From contig NW_023503509.1 of NCBI RefSeq assembly GCF_014529535.1, positions 1,550,001 through 1,614,000 of the forward strand: a stretch of 64,000 bases of DNA, written 5' to 3'. Positions 35,821 to 47,347 of the stretch are shown here, piece by piece. Position numbers and translations under genes: made by a program. The notes beneath the pieces are model-generated. The model made no database searches and was not told the DNA's origin. It saw only the letters and a program-made list of their open reading frames with translations. The first letter of the stretch is position 1; each line of letters begins with the position of its first letter. Source of the DNA: Bradysia coprophila (Eukaryota > Arthropoda > Insecta > Diptera > Sciaridae).

Positions 35821-37237
35821 CTATTGTTTCTCCTGTTTTCCGTTCTTCTTCATAAATTCGATTTCGGTAAAACTCGGTGGTGCTAGAGCGAGAGCAGAGA
35901 GAAATTGACATTTGATTGGCAAATACAATTTTGGAAACTCATTTTGTTTGAATTGCTTAGTGACTCATCACTCATGCAAAAGTCAAAGGTACTTACGGGT
36001 TTCCATACTAGCTGTTCCAGACCATCCAATACCTGGTGCCATCGGCTTAGATTGCGTATCACTGTACGACGGTAATGGTTGTTCAGAAATTGGTTCACCT
36101 GGCGGTGCAGAAGGTGCTGACGGAAACGGCATCAATGGTGCCATTGGTGCAATTGGAGCCAATGGCGGCAATCTACTCTCGTATATCCCTGAAGATATTG
36201 TTCCAACAGTGATCGAAGTGTCGTTGCTCAGATTGGTATGACAGCCCGAAGTTCGAGCTTTCGATTTCAGGTGATACTCAACGGTGATAATTCCACAACC
36301 AGTGAAATATTGAAAGTCCCACGACGGATCGAAAAATATTTCCGTTGAGTACACCTTGTTTTGCAGTGCAGAGACCAGCTGTCGATTATTTGCACTGATG
36401 AAATCGTACGACCATAGTGTGCGACTACTTTCACGAGTCTTAGATCGCGGACTATGCGCATGGTAAACTATTCTCTCCACAAGTCTTACCGTGGCTGAAT
36501 CAATCGCCACATCGCTTTCATTTTGCAATTCGATTGAGTACGGAACTCGGTCACCAGGCACGAAACCTCTACGAGGTAGGACATTCAAAATTTGTAGCGG
36601 TTCCGACTCCCAACAGCAACAGCCGAAAGTTTTGCTTGCGGCTTCAGAAATCGGTTCCCGTAGATGGGGGAATTCATTCAGATCGAATCGGGGATTTATG
36701 TAGAACGACGTGCGCTCCTTTTCGTCGAAGCCCCATGGAACATCCATGTGCACTTTCGCTTCGTACCGTATGTGACCGTAATCATTTTCGTGATTTTCGG
36801 GCAGGCTTGCCGGAAGCACGAATCTAGCATGGTAAACATATGTTCCAGCTGTGAGGCGTTCTTCAGGACCTAGAACATTTTCTTATGTTAGTTCAGAGAT
36901 CTAATTGACATTCGCATACTGAACAGGGTATACACCGAATTGCTGTTCAACTGACGGAAATTCATTTACTCTCACCCGATCTTGTGCCAGCCAACGTTTG
37001 ATATTGTTGGAACATAGTTTCATGAGAACTGTAGGTCGTATATTCGGTGTGTGATTTCCCGTTACGTTGAACCTGACGCGATTCCGTCCATTCTACATGT
37101 GCGTATCCTTGAACCCGCGCGTAAATCGTTCGGTACTTCTGTTCCGAATTGACTTGAACCCGTGCCTCCAAGTTTATTACATCACCGGGGTTGTACTTAC
37201 GATCGGAACGGTCGAGAGACAAACTGATGTTCACCAT
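35821..37237 (-). CDS. Alpha-arrestin (arrestin domain-containing protein), 3 exons
   Basis: Exons on the minus strand: 37237-36976, 36869-35997, 35882-35821; 1197 bp, 398 aa plus TAG. Alpha-arrestins are adaptors linking membrane proteins to ubiquitin ligases and endosomal sorting. Seen: N-terminal arrestin fold starting MVNISLSLDRSDRKYNPGD, then YARVQGYAHVEWTE (a hallmark of insect members), GTYVYHARFVLPASLPE, and the C-arrestin part around RRGFVPGDRVPYSIELQNES and IFFDPSWDFQYF. A Pro/Ala/Met-rich linker follows, and a tail ending in PPPSFTEIEF and a basic end. Family members often carry PPxY motifs that bind WW domains; here the tail reads PPPSF, with no PPxY. Start: ATG at 37237 is chosen because the arrestin fold starts there; the frame stays open upstream to 37465, where a CCCCAG acceptor-like site suggests a 5' UTR intron. 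Confidence 0.88.
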
Positions 37238-38530
37238 GACTCTTCTGGGGAAGTGACAGGCAAATGAATTCGTGGTTGACTGAGGCAAATTAAGTGGCGC
37301 AATCACTGTCGAATTTACCTTTTTTATTGGAATATCGGAAGTACAAAAACCAAAACAAAATAAAAACAAAGTGCATGTGTGACGTGACCTGTCACTAGAA
37401 AAAAAAAACTCCCCACCAGAATCGACCCAGCTGACATTTATATTTTGTTCGTTTGACAGTGACACAATCTACATTATCGACCAAAGTTATCCAACAGAAA
37501 TACAAAAAAAAATTGTTGTTTGTGGTTAGAGTTATTTGTTACTTTTAATTTATCGGTTGATTATAGTTGGAGGCTCCTTTTAGAATTAATTTAAAACAAA
37601 GTGCCTAAGTGTGTATTAGCCTAGTAGACTTAAGCAATACGAGACAAGTGCCTGCCTAATCAAAGAAATCAATTTTCCTGGTGAACATTAGGCCCGTGTT
37701 GCATTTTCTGGTTTAAAATTGTTTGTGTTTTGAATTTTACTTAAGAAAAATCTTTTTTTTTTGCTTTGGAATGTTACAAAATCGGTGTAGTATTTGTTGT
37801 TCAGCAGTAAATTGAATTCAATCGGCTGCTTGCCTTTAACATGTTGTGATGAAAATAAACTCTTTGTGCTTGGTGACCTAAATTGTAAAGCTGGCCTGTG
37901 TCAACAACGATGTTATCCTTCTCTCAATGAATAATACGGTAAGAAAATGCAACCTTATACTCTACGTGTAGTGCATGTGTCACTAGAACCTACGGAATCT
38001 CTTGCTTCCTTTATATTAAATAATTATTTTTCCGTTTCCGCAAAAGTTTTTTTTTCGTTTTGGGTTTCGCTATACATCAGCCGATTGGTTATTTTTGTCG
38101 TAACTGTCGCTAACTGATGATATGAATCCGTCTGATTATGAATGCATACCTCTTGCATGCAAGGTTAGTTCGATGGAAATTGTATCGATTTTAATAAACT
38201 TTAAATTTAAAATTCGATCAAATTGGTATTGTTATAACAACTCCAGCAATGACCTCCAGTATTGTTTGCCTACACCCAGATCCTTTTACAGTCATTGCGA
38301 GTTCGATATTCAGTGTGTGTACTTGGTCTATGTAAATTAACAATTTTGAAACGATTTATTGAGGAACACACCATGGTGTCGCAACAATTTTGGGTTGGAT
38401 TTCGAGTCTTTGTAAAAACTGAGATATTGTTTTAATTTGTCTAAGCTCATGCCTAGAATACAACCAAACCAAATAACTTGTAGCAAAGTCTCGCTCACGC
38501 GTTAGGCCGAGCACATTTGTACATACATCA
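37238..38530. other. Upstream region of the arrestin gene, no other gene
   Basis: Contains the possible 5' UTR exon/intron of the arrestin gene (to about 37480), then AT-rich sequence without recognisable features. Confidence 0.4.
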
Positions 38531-38538
38531 TAAGGCCA

Positions 38539-38742
38539 CAGGGCCTATTTTACGGAAACATGTTTCTCAAGTTTTTGAAAGTTTCCAAAATGTTTCTGAA
38601 AAGTTTCTTAAAGTTTCTCAAAGTTTCTTAAAGTTTCTAGAAAAGTTTCCTTAAGAAACTTTAAGAAACTTTAAAAAACTTTAAGAAACATTTTGGAAAC
38701 ATTCAAAAACTTGAGAAACATGTTTTCGTAAAATAGGCCCTG
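38539..38742. mobile_element. 204-bp hairpin MITE with perfect 8-bp TSD (hAT-like)
   Basis: Begins CAGGGCCTATTTTACGG and ends CCGTAAAATAGGCCCTG apart from one T insertion. The interior is a palindrome of AAAGTTTC/GAAACTTT steps. The direct repeat TAAGGCCA at 38531-38538 and 38743-38750 is exact. CAGGG ends and 8-bp duplication fit hAT. Confidence 0.88.
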
Positions 38743-39082
38743 TAAGGCCACGATCTGACATCAGTCCGTCATAAGGTCACGATCTGACACCTATGCCATG
38801 TTGCTACCCAGAGTATTTATGGAGTGTATAGTTAAGGTTAGCCGTCACACATTATAGGAAATCCAAATTGATGTGGGAATGATGGCATTGAAGGTATCCA
38901 AATGAAAACTGAAATATTAAAAATAAGAATTGAAATGCATTACCTGTCGTGCCAGACAAATTGAAAATCGAAAGGTTGACTTGTTTTTCACGACCTTTTA
39001 ATAAAACGATTTCTCGTCAAATTTCGTTCTTTCGATTATTTAAGTTTTGACACAGATTTGCCCAAAAACAAAAGTCGTAGAG

Positions 39083-39893
39083 AGGGATTCTTTTAGACAA
39101 CAGTCTACCCAAATCGGAGGCATTTTTCAGTGGATTTTTTTAATATGTGCCTAAAAAGGTATTCGACCCAAGAAGCCAAAACCACTTTCAAAAAGATTCT
39201 TCGAAGCTTGTGTGGCTGGTGAAAGGGGATCAAAAACCGAAAAGTAGCTCTTTCGAATCGACTTCGTCACACTAGAGCTACGCAGATGTTTTTTGTATTT
39301 GTAATTTTGAAACTGAAATAAATGAAATGAAATGAAAGTTGCACTTTTCTTACAAAAATTTCTCCAGTTACACGAGCCTCACAGTGTCGTCTGGGGTGTC
39401 ATTAGAAAGGTAATCACATGTACTATGAGCCAAATAGTGACTTATTAGTTTTAAAATTCATCCACACTGAAATATGTGCATTTAAAGTTTTCTAGACTTA
39501 CACTGTTCTTACAGAGATTTCTCGAGGTGGTACACAAAAGTACATGGTCGTGTGGGGTATCATTTGAAAGGTAATTTAATGTGCTTTTGGGCCAAATAGG
39601 GTTTGTATGCATATGCGATGAAATATGGACACTTAATCATTTCAACTTCTATTTCATCGTAGATGCATGCAAACCACACAAGACCCTATTTAAACCCAAA
39701 AGCACATAAAATTACCTTTCAATGATCCCCACACAACTATGTACGTTTTGTGTACCTCGATAAATTTCTGTAAGAACTGTGTAAGTCTTCGGTTGAAAAC
39801 TACAACTGCACATATTTCAGTGTGGATGAATTTTGAAACCAATAAGTCCCTATTCGGCTCAATAGTACATCATGTATTGTACATGTGATTCTA
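39083..39893. mobile_element. Truncated copy of the large palindrome family
   Basis: The left arm starts GGATTCTTTTAGACAACAG and shares CTTGTGTGGCTGGTGAAAG with the copy at 18667-19680. The centre is near 39640, where CATTTCAACTTCTATTTCAT meets its mirror. The right arm stops after GTACATGTGATT, about 200 bp short. The left arm is interrupted by a short LINE/SINE tail at 39244-39337. Confidence 0.75.
39244..39337 (+). mobile_element. Short 3' end of a LINE or SINE with (AAATG)n tail
   Basis: Extra sequence absent from the matching arm of the palindrome at 18667. It ends TGAAATAAATGAAATGAAAT, an A-rich simple tail as left by target-primed reverse transcription. Only about 94 bp, so the class cannot be told. 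Confidence 0.55.
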
Positions 39894-42071
39894 AGGCCGA
39901 TATTAGTACGACATTACAGTAAATTGAAATAATTTTTTCTTGAGTTATTGCCGAAAAACGGTTTTCTGTACCCTCTGGCATAACTTTACAGTTGAACGCT
40001 TTTCACAGAAAATAATTTTTGTTCGAAAATGTGAAAGATACGTGTTCGCTAAATTTGAAAGACGAATCCAACGAACTATAACTCATTAAAATCGGAGACC
40101 GCTTGTTGCCAAAGTTAATAGTATCACCTTAGGGCTGACGATTGAAACCGGTCCCGAGTTTAGGGCTGCTCAAATACCAAAGTTATTCGATTTTTTCTCA
40201 AAAAAACATGTCATATTGGCTGGTTTCGAGATTATGCATAATATTCCTAGTCGAAAGTATAGTTTAACGTTTGGGGCTAGTTTAGGGCTGCTATTCCGCC
40301 AAAGTTATTCAACTTTTTCTAAACACAAACATGTCATAATAGCTGTTTCAACGATATTCAAAAAGCTTCTGACTGAAATAATAGTCTAATCATAATTGTC
40401 CAAATTAGTCCAACAGAGGAGTACTGTCTCTCCAGGGGCCGTTCCAGAAAATCTTTTAATCTAAGCGATTGGAAGTTTATAAAGCTCTGACCGGGGCGGT
40501 TCTTAATTTGTTTAAAAAAAACAATAGAATTTATCCTTCTAACCCGGGCGATCGCGGCTACTGCACAAAGGGGATCCATGCAAAGGCGTTTTGTTTATCT
40601 TTACAACAGAAATTTCTTTAGAAACTCTCCGTAATATGAAAGAAATTCACGCTCGTATGTTAGCGTTGATGTTAGAAGACGGCTTGAGCCACAATTTGAC
40701 AAAAACAATTTTGGGAATTTTGAGCCTATCTTCTTCTCCGCTTTAGCCATTTTAGCCATACGTCACAAACAGGTCATCCTGTTATTAGTCCTAAATGAGA
40801 CTTATGAACAGATTTACATGATGCACAGTTTTCAAAGCGTATCTACTGAACCCAGTAAAGATTCTTCGACCAGTCCGGATATTTCGTCATCAGTATAAAC
40901 CGTACTAAGACCGCATTCATTATTGACCTGAATTTGCCCCAATTTGAATCGAAACGGAAAAATTGGAAGATTTGTCCTTCCATAATTTATAATCTGTAGA
41001 CGAACGAATTAACTTTTCAAATATGGTTAACCTAACCAATAAAATCCTCGCATTCATGACAGTGCTTAGCGTGATATAATCATTGAATCTGTTACTTCTT
41101 TTGTTAAACACTTGCCACATTTAGCCGCTATTCGTCGCTCAAAGTTATTCGCCAATTGGAAATCTATGTGAAATCTTTTCCTCCTACAGTCTAGAACATT
41201 CTTTTCATAGATCGTTGTCAGATGTAAGACGACTAACACGTTAGCATTCGTCCATTTGTCATTGCTAGTATTGCATAATCTTACAACGAACACCAACAAC
41301 ATCGAATTAGTTGCGATACATTGACTATACTCATCAGAATTATTTCCTGCAACACCGGACGTCAGACATAAAACCGAAACGCAACACTTCCAATATTGCA
41401 TTGAAATAATCAGCATCAGCTTCTATAATTATTTCAACTGAAATAACAAATAAGAGCAAAAGTAATATCAAAACCAAAAACAAATCATAAAATACTCAAC
41501 ACGTCACATCAATGTAATCAAATTGAAATAACAAAACACTAAACGCCTCAAACATCTAAATCCTTAAAACCATTTGTGTTTTGTCATTTTTTTAATACAT
41601 TCGCTTAACTGGAAATTAAGGTTTTAAAGGCTGAAAATACCATCAATCCAATTTTAGAATTGTGCATGCTTCCATGAGATTCATTTACAACTTCAATCAT
41701 CGTACGCCTCGTCATTGAAAAATGTTACAAAAAATTTTTATTTTCGTTTTCCAATTTTCATTGCAATCTTCTGACTGGAGTTAATACGTAAACATTAGAT
41801 TTGTATAAATATATCTATCATACCGCACCGTTTAGAACTGTTACGATTTGATTATATCAGTGTATGGTTTTTGTATATACCCAGTTGAATACACAATTTT
41901 CATACATTCATTTCGCTTATTTTCAAGCAACATTTGTAACATTTAAGTGGCACGGACGAGTTATTAGGAAATGATATTCCAATCTAATTTGAACGTCTTA
42001 GAAACGGAAAGTGCATCATATTGTAATCAGTCAATCTGTTCCTTCTTTTGTTTATTGCTGTTGGTTTGTGT
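39894..42071. other. Intergenic, no firm gene
   Basis: No domain recognised. A 116-codon frame on the minus strand (41066-41416) starts with a signal-peptide-like segment but has no other support. A fragment resembling the TTACTTCTTTTGTT dispersed repeat is at 41080-41110. Confidence 0.4.
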
Positions 42072-42185
42072 CTGAAGCAAAATCTTTTACTTCACTTGTT
42101 TGAATTTGATTTTGCTATATCAGAGAATACCAATTAGAGCTCGTCGCTTATTTTTGTAATCATTGTCGATATCAGATGATTCTGA
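42072..42185 (+). repeat. Dispersed repeat D, copy 1
   Basis: Shares AAATCTTTTACTTCA, TTTTGCTA, a GAGCTC-TCGCTTATTT segment and ATATCAGATGAT with copies at 51560, 55405 and 55975. Old, diverged, non-coding. Confidence 0.55.
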
Positions 42186-44897
42186 GGAAAATCAATCGAT
42201 GTTGCTGCGAAATCGAATGAAATTTTACTTAGTTGGTTCGGGCAACTTTCAGTCGTTGTGATTCTCCCCTTTAACTGTCACGAAACGCTGAAAATATCAA
42301 CATAACTAAAGAATCTCTCATACTGTGAAGACACTACGGTAAATAAATTGAGAGTATATTGCCTGTTTGACTTTATAGTTTTTCTATGTTTTATTTTCGT
42401 CCATTTTCTAAACATGAAAAATAGAAAAAAAAGGAAGAAACCAAAAGAAACAAAAAACTGTCGTCTTTACGCTGCGGTCGCGAACAAAATGTTCTTCTTT
42501 CAGTGTTATATTAATAAAATATCATTCGTACACACACGCGTTTTAATTAGACTCGGGTGCCACAGTCAGCGAGCTTACATATATAGTGCATTGTGTTGCT
42601 GAAGCTGAATGTTTGAATGGGATATAGTCGAATTCGGTTTTTAAGTGTGCGTTCTATTTGGGTGCAATAAATGTTAAGTAATATTCTATTGCATTTCTGG
42701 TGCATATGATGATGCAGTTGTACAGAACGAATCTATTTATTTGAAGATATGGATCATATGTGGATTAAAATGTGGATTTTTTAAATCAATTTCGTTGGAA
42801 GTATATGTTATGGTTATTTTGTTAAGTGGGTCAGGCAATTACAGTTATACTGGAACTAGTCAAGTGGAAATTTTTTTTTTATTTTTTTTTTTTTTTTGAA
42901 AATTGAGAAGTTTCGTCGGTATTTTTGGTAACTGACATATGTGAGTGTTGAATTAGGAAGAAAAAAAAAATCTTTTTCTTCGAATGAATCATGTGAAATT
43001 ATACTACCGAGAAAAAACAATCAAATTAAATTTAAAATTGTGATTGAAGTGAGTGGCTGCAAGGAACATACATTCGTCGTTATCTGCACTATTTCGTATT
43101 AACACAAATTAAATTAAATTGGCACCAAAATTCCCCATGGCTTATACGAATATCGATGATAAATAACACATGGTAAATTTCAATTCAATTAAAATTCCTT
43201 CAGTAGATTGTATAAAATGTACTACGTACTAGTAGTCAGAGGTAGACATCGGTTGGAGAGCGAAAATATTAAATTGAAACCGGCAATCGTATACGTCTCA
43301 ATTCACCTTGATGTTCGTATGTACAAAGAAAAATGGCAGGTTTTGAATTTAGAAGAAAATTAAATTTGCAACCTTGAAATTTTCCGATAAATTTTTCTTT
43401 GGGAAATAAAATCTATGAAACGTCAGGTAAACTTCCCTTTTCATGAAAACTTGACAGAGAATTCCATAAATCAAATTGAACTTGTAACTTTGTTGTTATA
43501 TGTATGTTGTCAAATATATAAAATTTGAATTTTCCGTTCGCATGCGATTCCTTCTTTATGGTGAGATATTTTTAGTTTTTTTTTCCGGCTAATGATTGTT
43601 TATTAGCAATATTATACTTTCATTTCGCATGTTGGAAAAGAGCAGCACAACTTTTCCGAATAACAAATAAATGAGAATCGATTTAGAATAAAAATACAGA
43701 AAAATTAACAGCGCCGCAACCGAAACCAACTCCCATGTTTCTCTCGCATTTTTTTTTCATTTCCATAATCTTGTGTCACGGAATTCTATGCTATCACTTC
43801 ATTGAACTACTTTTCCTTTTGACTTTACGTCTTATTTAACACATCATTTAATGTCGCTGATATATTACATTCAATCAATTAGCCACTTGCCTTAATTAAT
43901 TCGTGCTTCAAGGTGGGGCGGCTTCTTCGACGCTAACCCAATTTCCATTTTGACTGATTGGAAGACCTACCTTCGAATCGAGAAAATTAATCCCATTTTT
44001 TGTTGTGTATAACGTTGAGGGAGACATATTCAATGTCTAGTTAATTGTGTAGCAGTTTCGCTTAGATGGAGAAACATTGGTAGAGCTAAATTAATTATCG
44101 GTAACCTCGCTTGTATTAGAATAAAGATATGTCAGGATTTTCGTATGCTAAATTGAGTCGTTTCACGTTTCGGAACATATTTATTCACATCATATATTTC
44201 CCACTTGATTTACTCACTCGGAATGTGTCTGAATTTTTTTCAATTTGGTCGTACACTCCCATAACTTAATAACCGAAATTTTTATAATTTGAAAGAACAA
44301 TGATCCATAACTTAATCATCCTCCTACAAATGTGAGTAATTTATGCGATGACGGTTGTATGTAATTCAGTATTAGATGAGGTATATGAGTAGCGGATCAT
44401 TGGAATATATTCGTTGAGGCGGTCAACTAAATATTTTTGATTGAAAGTTGGGATGCTACACCCATTGCAATTGGTTGATTTTTCAATTTCCTGTGTGGAA
44501 GTCAAATAGAAGTCAGTCTTACCAAATATGGGTCAAACGGAATCGCTACAGAAATTCAGTAGATAATCAACAAAATTTTTACTTAAAAGTCATTCACAAG
44601 TTATGTATGCCCTTTAGAGGAGGCATTTCAAAATTGTATGCTCCATATATTTTCTATACTTTCTTCATACATTTTAGCGACGTGCATACTTTGAGGATGA
44701 CCCCTAAACTTTCTAAAGAAATCTGAATATTTTGGTAGTTGTTTATAATCCGCATCCTCGCATGTTGTACTTAACTGATGTTCCGTTAAAATTAGCAGGA
44801 CGAGGACAATCACAATCATCTGAGTAGGGAAAGCTTACGACGTGCCCTGACAAATTCTGCTTTTATCACGAGTTACAAACGACGTTTTTTGTGCCGT
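42186..44897. other. AT-rich intergenic stretch
   Basis: Long A and T runs (for example 42870-42900). A 63-codon minus-strand frame at 44628-44819 begins with a signal-peptide-like segment but cannot be extended by splicing that I can see. No gene claimed. Confidence 0.4.
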
Positions 44898-45579
44898 ATC
44901 ATCATCATCATCATCATCTTGTCCTACTCCGTGGGGAGCATAAGGCATCAAGTCTTTCATTTCGCTCAAAGGTTTTCACTTCGCTCCAAGTCTTTCACTT
45001 CGCTCCAAGTCTTTCACTTCGGTCCAAGTCCTTCACTTCGCTCCAAGTCTTTCACTTCGCTCCAAGTCTTTCACTTCACTCCAAGTCTTTCACTTCGCTC
45101 CAAGTCTTTTACTTCGCTCCAAGTCTTTCGATTCGCTCCAAGTATTTCCTTAGTCCTTGGATTCTTCGATGATTGTTTTCTTCCACGTAATCTCTGGACG
45201 ACCCCTCTTCCTGTTTCCCTGTGGATTCCAGTCTAGCTCAGCTTTCGCTATGTCTTCACTGGGTCTTCGTAGAATGTGTCCCATCCAATTCCACTTTCTT
45301 CTCCTGATCATTAATTCCATGTTCTTAACACCGGTTATACGCCACAAATCTTCGTTTGACATGACGTTCGGCCAAAAGATCTTCAAGATACGTCTTAAAC
45401 ATTTGTTGACAAAAAGTTTAATCTGTGATGCTATCGAGTTCGTCGCTTTCCACGGATCACAGCCATGTAACAGCACTGAAAGACAGTTTGTCTTGAAGAT
45501 ACGAATCTTCAGGTTCCTTGAAATTTGTGATGGTCTAAGAACCAGATTAGAAATCAGGTTTGCAAAAATTATCACTTAA
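44898..45579 (-). pseudogene. RTE-like LINE 3' end, truncated
   Basis: Minus strand: a 141-codon frame (45575-45150) encodes the RT thumb and C-terminal domain, with LKIRIFKTNCLSVLLHGCD, NKCLRRILKIFWPN, RKWNWMGHILRRPSEDIAKA and NPQGNRKRGRPEITWKKTI. It then hits a stop inside the conserved GxTWSEVKDL segment, which has turned into a 19-bp minisatellite (44949-45157). Beyond the array the normal end of the ORF reappears (LDALCSPRSRTR then TGA), running into a (TGA)n tail at 44898-44918. The 5' end is cut at about 45579, a few bases from the hAT-like element's TSD. Confidence 0.85.
44949..45157 (-). repeat. 19-bp minisatellite, about 11 copies, born inside the LINE ORF
   Basis: The unit on the minus strand reads TGGAGCGAAGTGAAAGACT, that is the codons for W-S-E-V-K-D plus one base, the conserved motif at the C-terminus of this LINE's protein. 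The period is 19, so each unit shifts frame. Copies have zero to three changes. Confidence 0.88.
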
Positions 45580-45592
45580 AGTCCGTTCAGGC

Positions 45593-46596
45593 TAGGGTTG
45601 CCATTCGTCCTCTTTTTAGAGGACATGTCCTCTTTTTTCGTCTAATTCTTCTTTTTTGTAAAAATTCTAAGAACATCACTTTTTTCACACAACGTCCTCT
45701 TTTGTCCTCTTTTTTATAAAATATTGTTAAATTTTAGCGAAAATCTGTTAAGTTTGGTGGTCAAATTTTACGGAAAAAATTTCGCTGCGCAGCTATTTCT
45801 AAAACTACATAGTTTCTACTGCATTCGAATGATATAGTTGACTAGTCCTCGCAGTCAAAAATTCGACTCCATATTTAGGAATTAAGGAAGCTTTAGCATT
45901 ATGATTGGGAATTTTAATGTTTTTAAATGCATAAAATAAGGAGTAAACCAGGAGTATTCAAAAAACGAAATTAAGTTGAAATCGAATCATATTCTAGCAG
46001 CAATTTAAAAATGCAACTAAATTGGTGTGAAATAGGCAGAATATAGGAAATTCGTGAGAAACGGAAAGGTTTTAGAAAATTTTCCTACATTGGTCAGAAA
46101 CAGTCAGATTTCAGAAAATGTGCCTAGAACAGGCCTAGATTTGTAAATTATTAAGAAACACGTTTCTTATTTTTTAGATTTTTACTTCTAAACAAAAATG
46201 GAGTATCGAAAAAAACTTATGAATTTCTTCTGAGATAAGTGCATGTTTGTAGCTTACAGTTCAAGAACTCCAAGTAAAGTTAGCAAAAAAAGTAAAAGAA
46301 TCACTTTACTGAAAAATAAGGAAGAATATGAAGGTTTTTATAAAAAAAGAAAAAAAAGGTCATGTTTACAAATGGTACTGAAACCTCGGATTCGCCTCAA
46401 ACCAAATGAAATTTTAATTTTAACTTTTCTCACTAATTATTTGAATATCTATTGGTCCACATAGAATAATAAAAGAATTAAGACTCTTTATTTGTCCTCT
46501 TTTCGTCCTCTTTTTCGAATTAAAAGGCGTCCTCTTTTTGTCCTCTTTTTTCGTACAAAATGTCCTCTTTTCGAATTTTCAAAAATGGCAACCCTA
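45593..46596. mobile_element. 1004-bp hAT-like element with perfect 8-bp TSD
   Basis: Ends TAGGGTTGCCATTCGTCC and AAAAATGGCAACCCTA; flanks GTTCAGGC at 45585-45592 and 46597-46604 are identical. Subterminal regions are arrays of GTCCTCTTTT on both sides. The interior has a 73-codon Lys-rich frame (46243-46464) but no transposase motif, so it is non-autonomous. Confidence 0.88.
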
Positions 46597-46604
46597 GTTC
46601 AGGC

Positions 46605-47292
46605 ACACCGTGAGAGGGTAGCTAGACACATAGTATTCAAATTCGTCACTTTGAAAAAAAATCTTTGACAAGCTTAGCTGAAGAGCAATGTGACCCAAAG
46701 TGTACCTTATTGTCTATACAATCCATGAAAAAGCTTGTCACCCCTAGTTACTTTCACTATTTAAAATCCTCACGACACGACTTTTCATTCTAATTTTCAA
46801 AACAAAATCACCGCACACCCTTCTCCCATGCACTCATTCACGAAATATGTAAATGAAAATTCTGTATTTTAATGAATGACGATACCATTCAATTGATTAT
46901 TATCAAATTCATTCATTCGTCATAACATCAACAACGTTCGTTTATATAAGCCAATGTTTTTATGAGCACAATCCTCTAAGTCAGAGAGAGTATATGTTAC
47001 GGATTGTAGACATAAACATCGGCAGCGGAGAAAAAAAAACTTTTAAATCGAAAATGTTTATTGTGACAACTAAAGTGTACTAGCAACATTATAAACGAAG
47101 ACCGCGGTTAGCTTATAGAGAATTGATTTTCGTTTCGGTAATTGAATACACATTGTGTCATTATTGTGATTTTTCATTTGATTCCTTTTAATAAACCAAC
47201 CTTTTGGGCTTGGCACCCACCCACAAAAACCTTTTTTTTGTGATTTATTATACAACTTGTGCCTAATTGTATCATTTTCTGGTTCATTTCAG
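46605..47292. other. Upstream region of the Plp-like gene
   Basis: AT-rich. A splice-acceptor-like tract (TTTCATTTCAG) ends at 47292, just before the first recognised exon, so an upstream 5' UTR exon probably lies in or beyond this stretch. No exon was identified. Confidence 0.4.
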
Positions 47293-47340
47293 ATGACAAA
47301 CCCTGAGCAGAACATACTGAAAATATCTCCTGCAATTTAA
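47293..47340 (+). promoter_or_regulatory. Upstream ORF of 15 codons before the Plp-like start
   Basis: ATG at 47293, immediately after a CAG acceptor, opens a 15-codon frame closing with TAA at 47338-47340, only 7 nt before the main ATG at 47348. If this exon is used in the mRNA, the uORF could limit translation of the main frame. Confidence 0.45.
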
Positions 47341-47347
47341 CCGAACT

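Noticed and set aside
41066..41416. 116-codon minus-strand frame with leader-like start
   Set aside because: No supporting splice sites, homologue or promoter; leader-like segments are common in AT-rich DNA.
45157..45579. 140-codon plus-strand frame
   Set aside because: Antisense of the LINE RT fragment, whose minus-strand translation shows clear family motifs.
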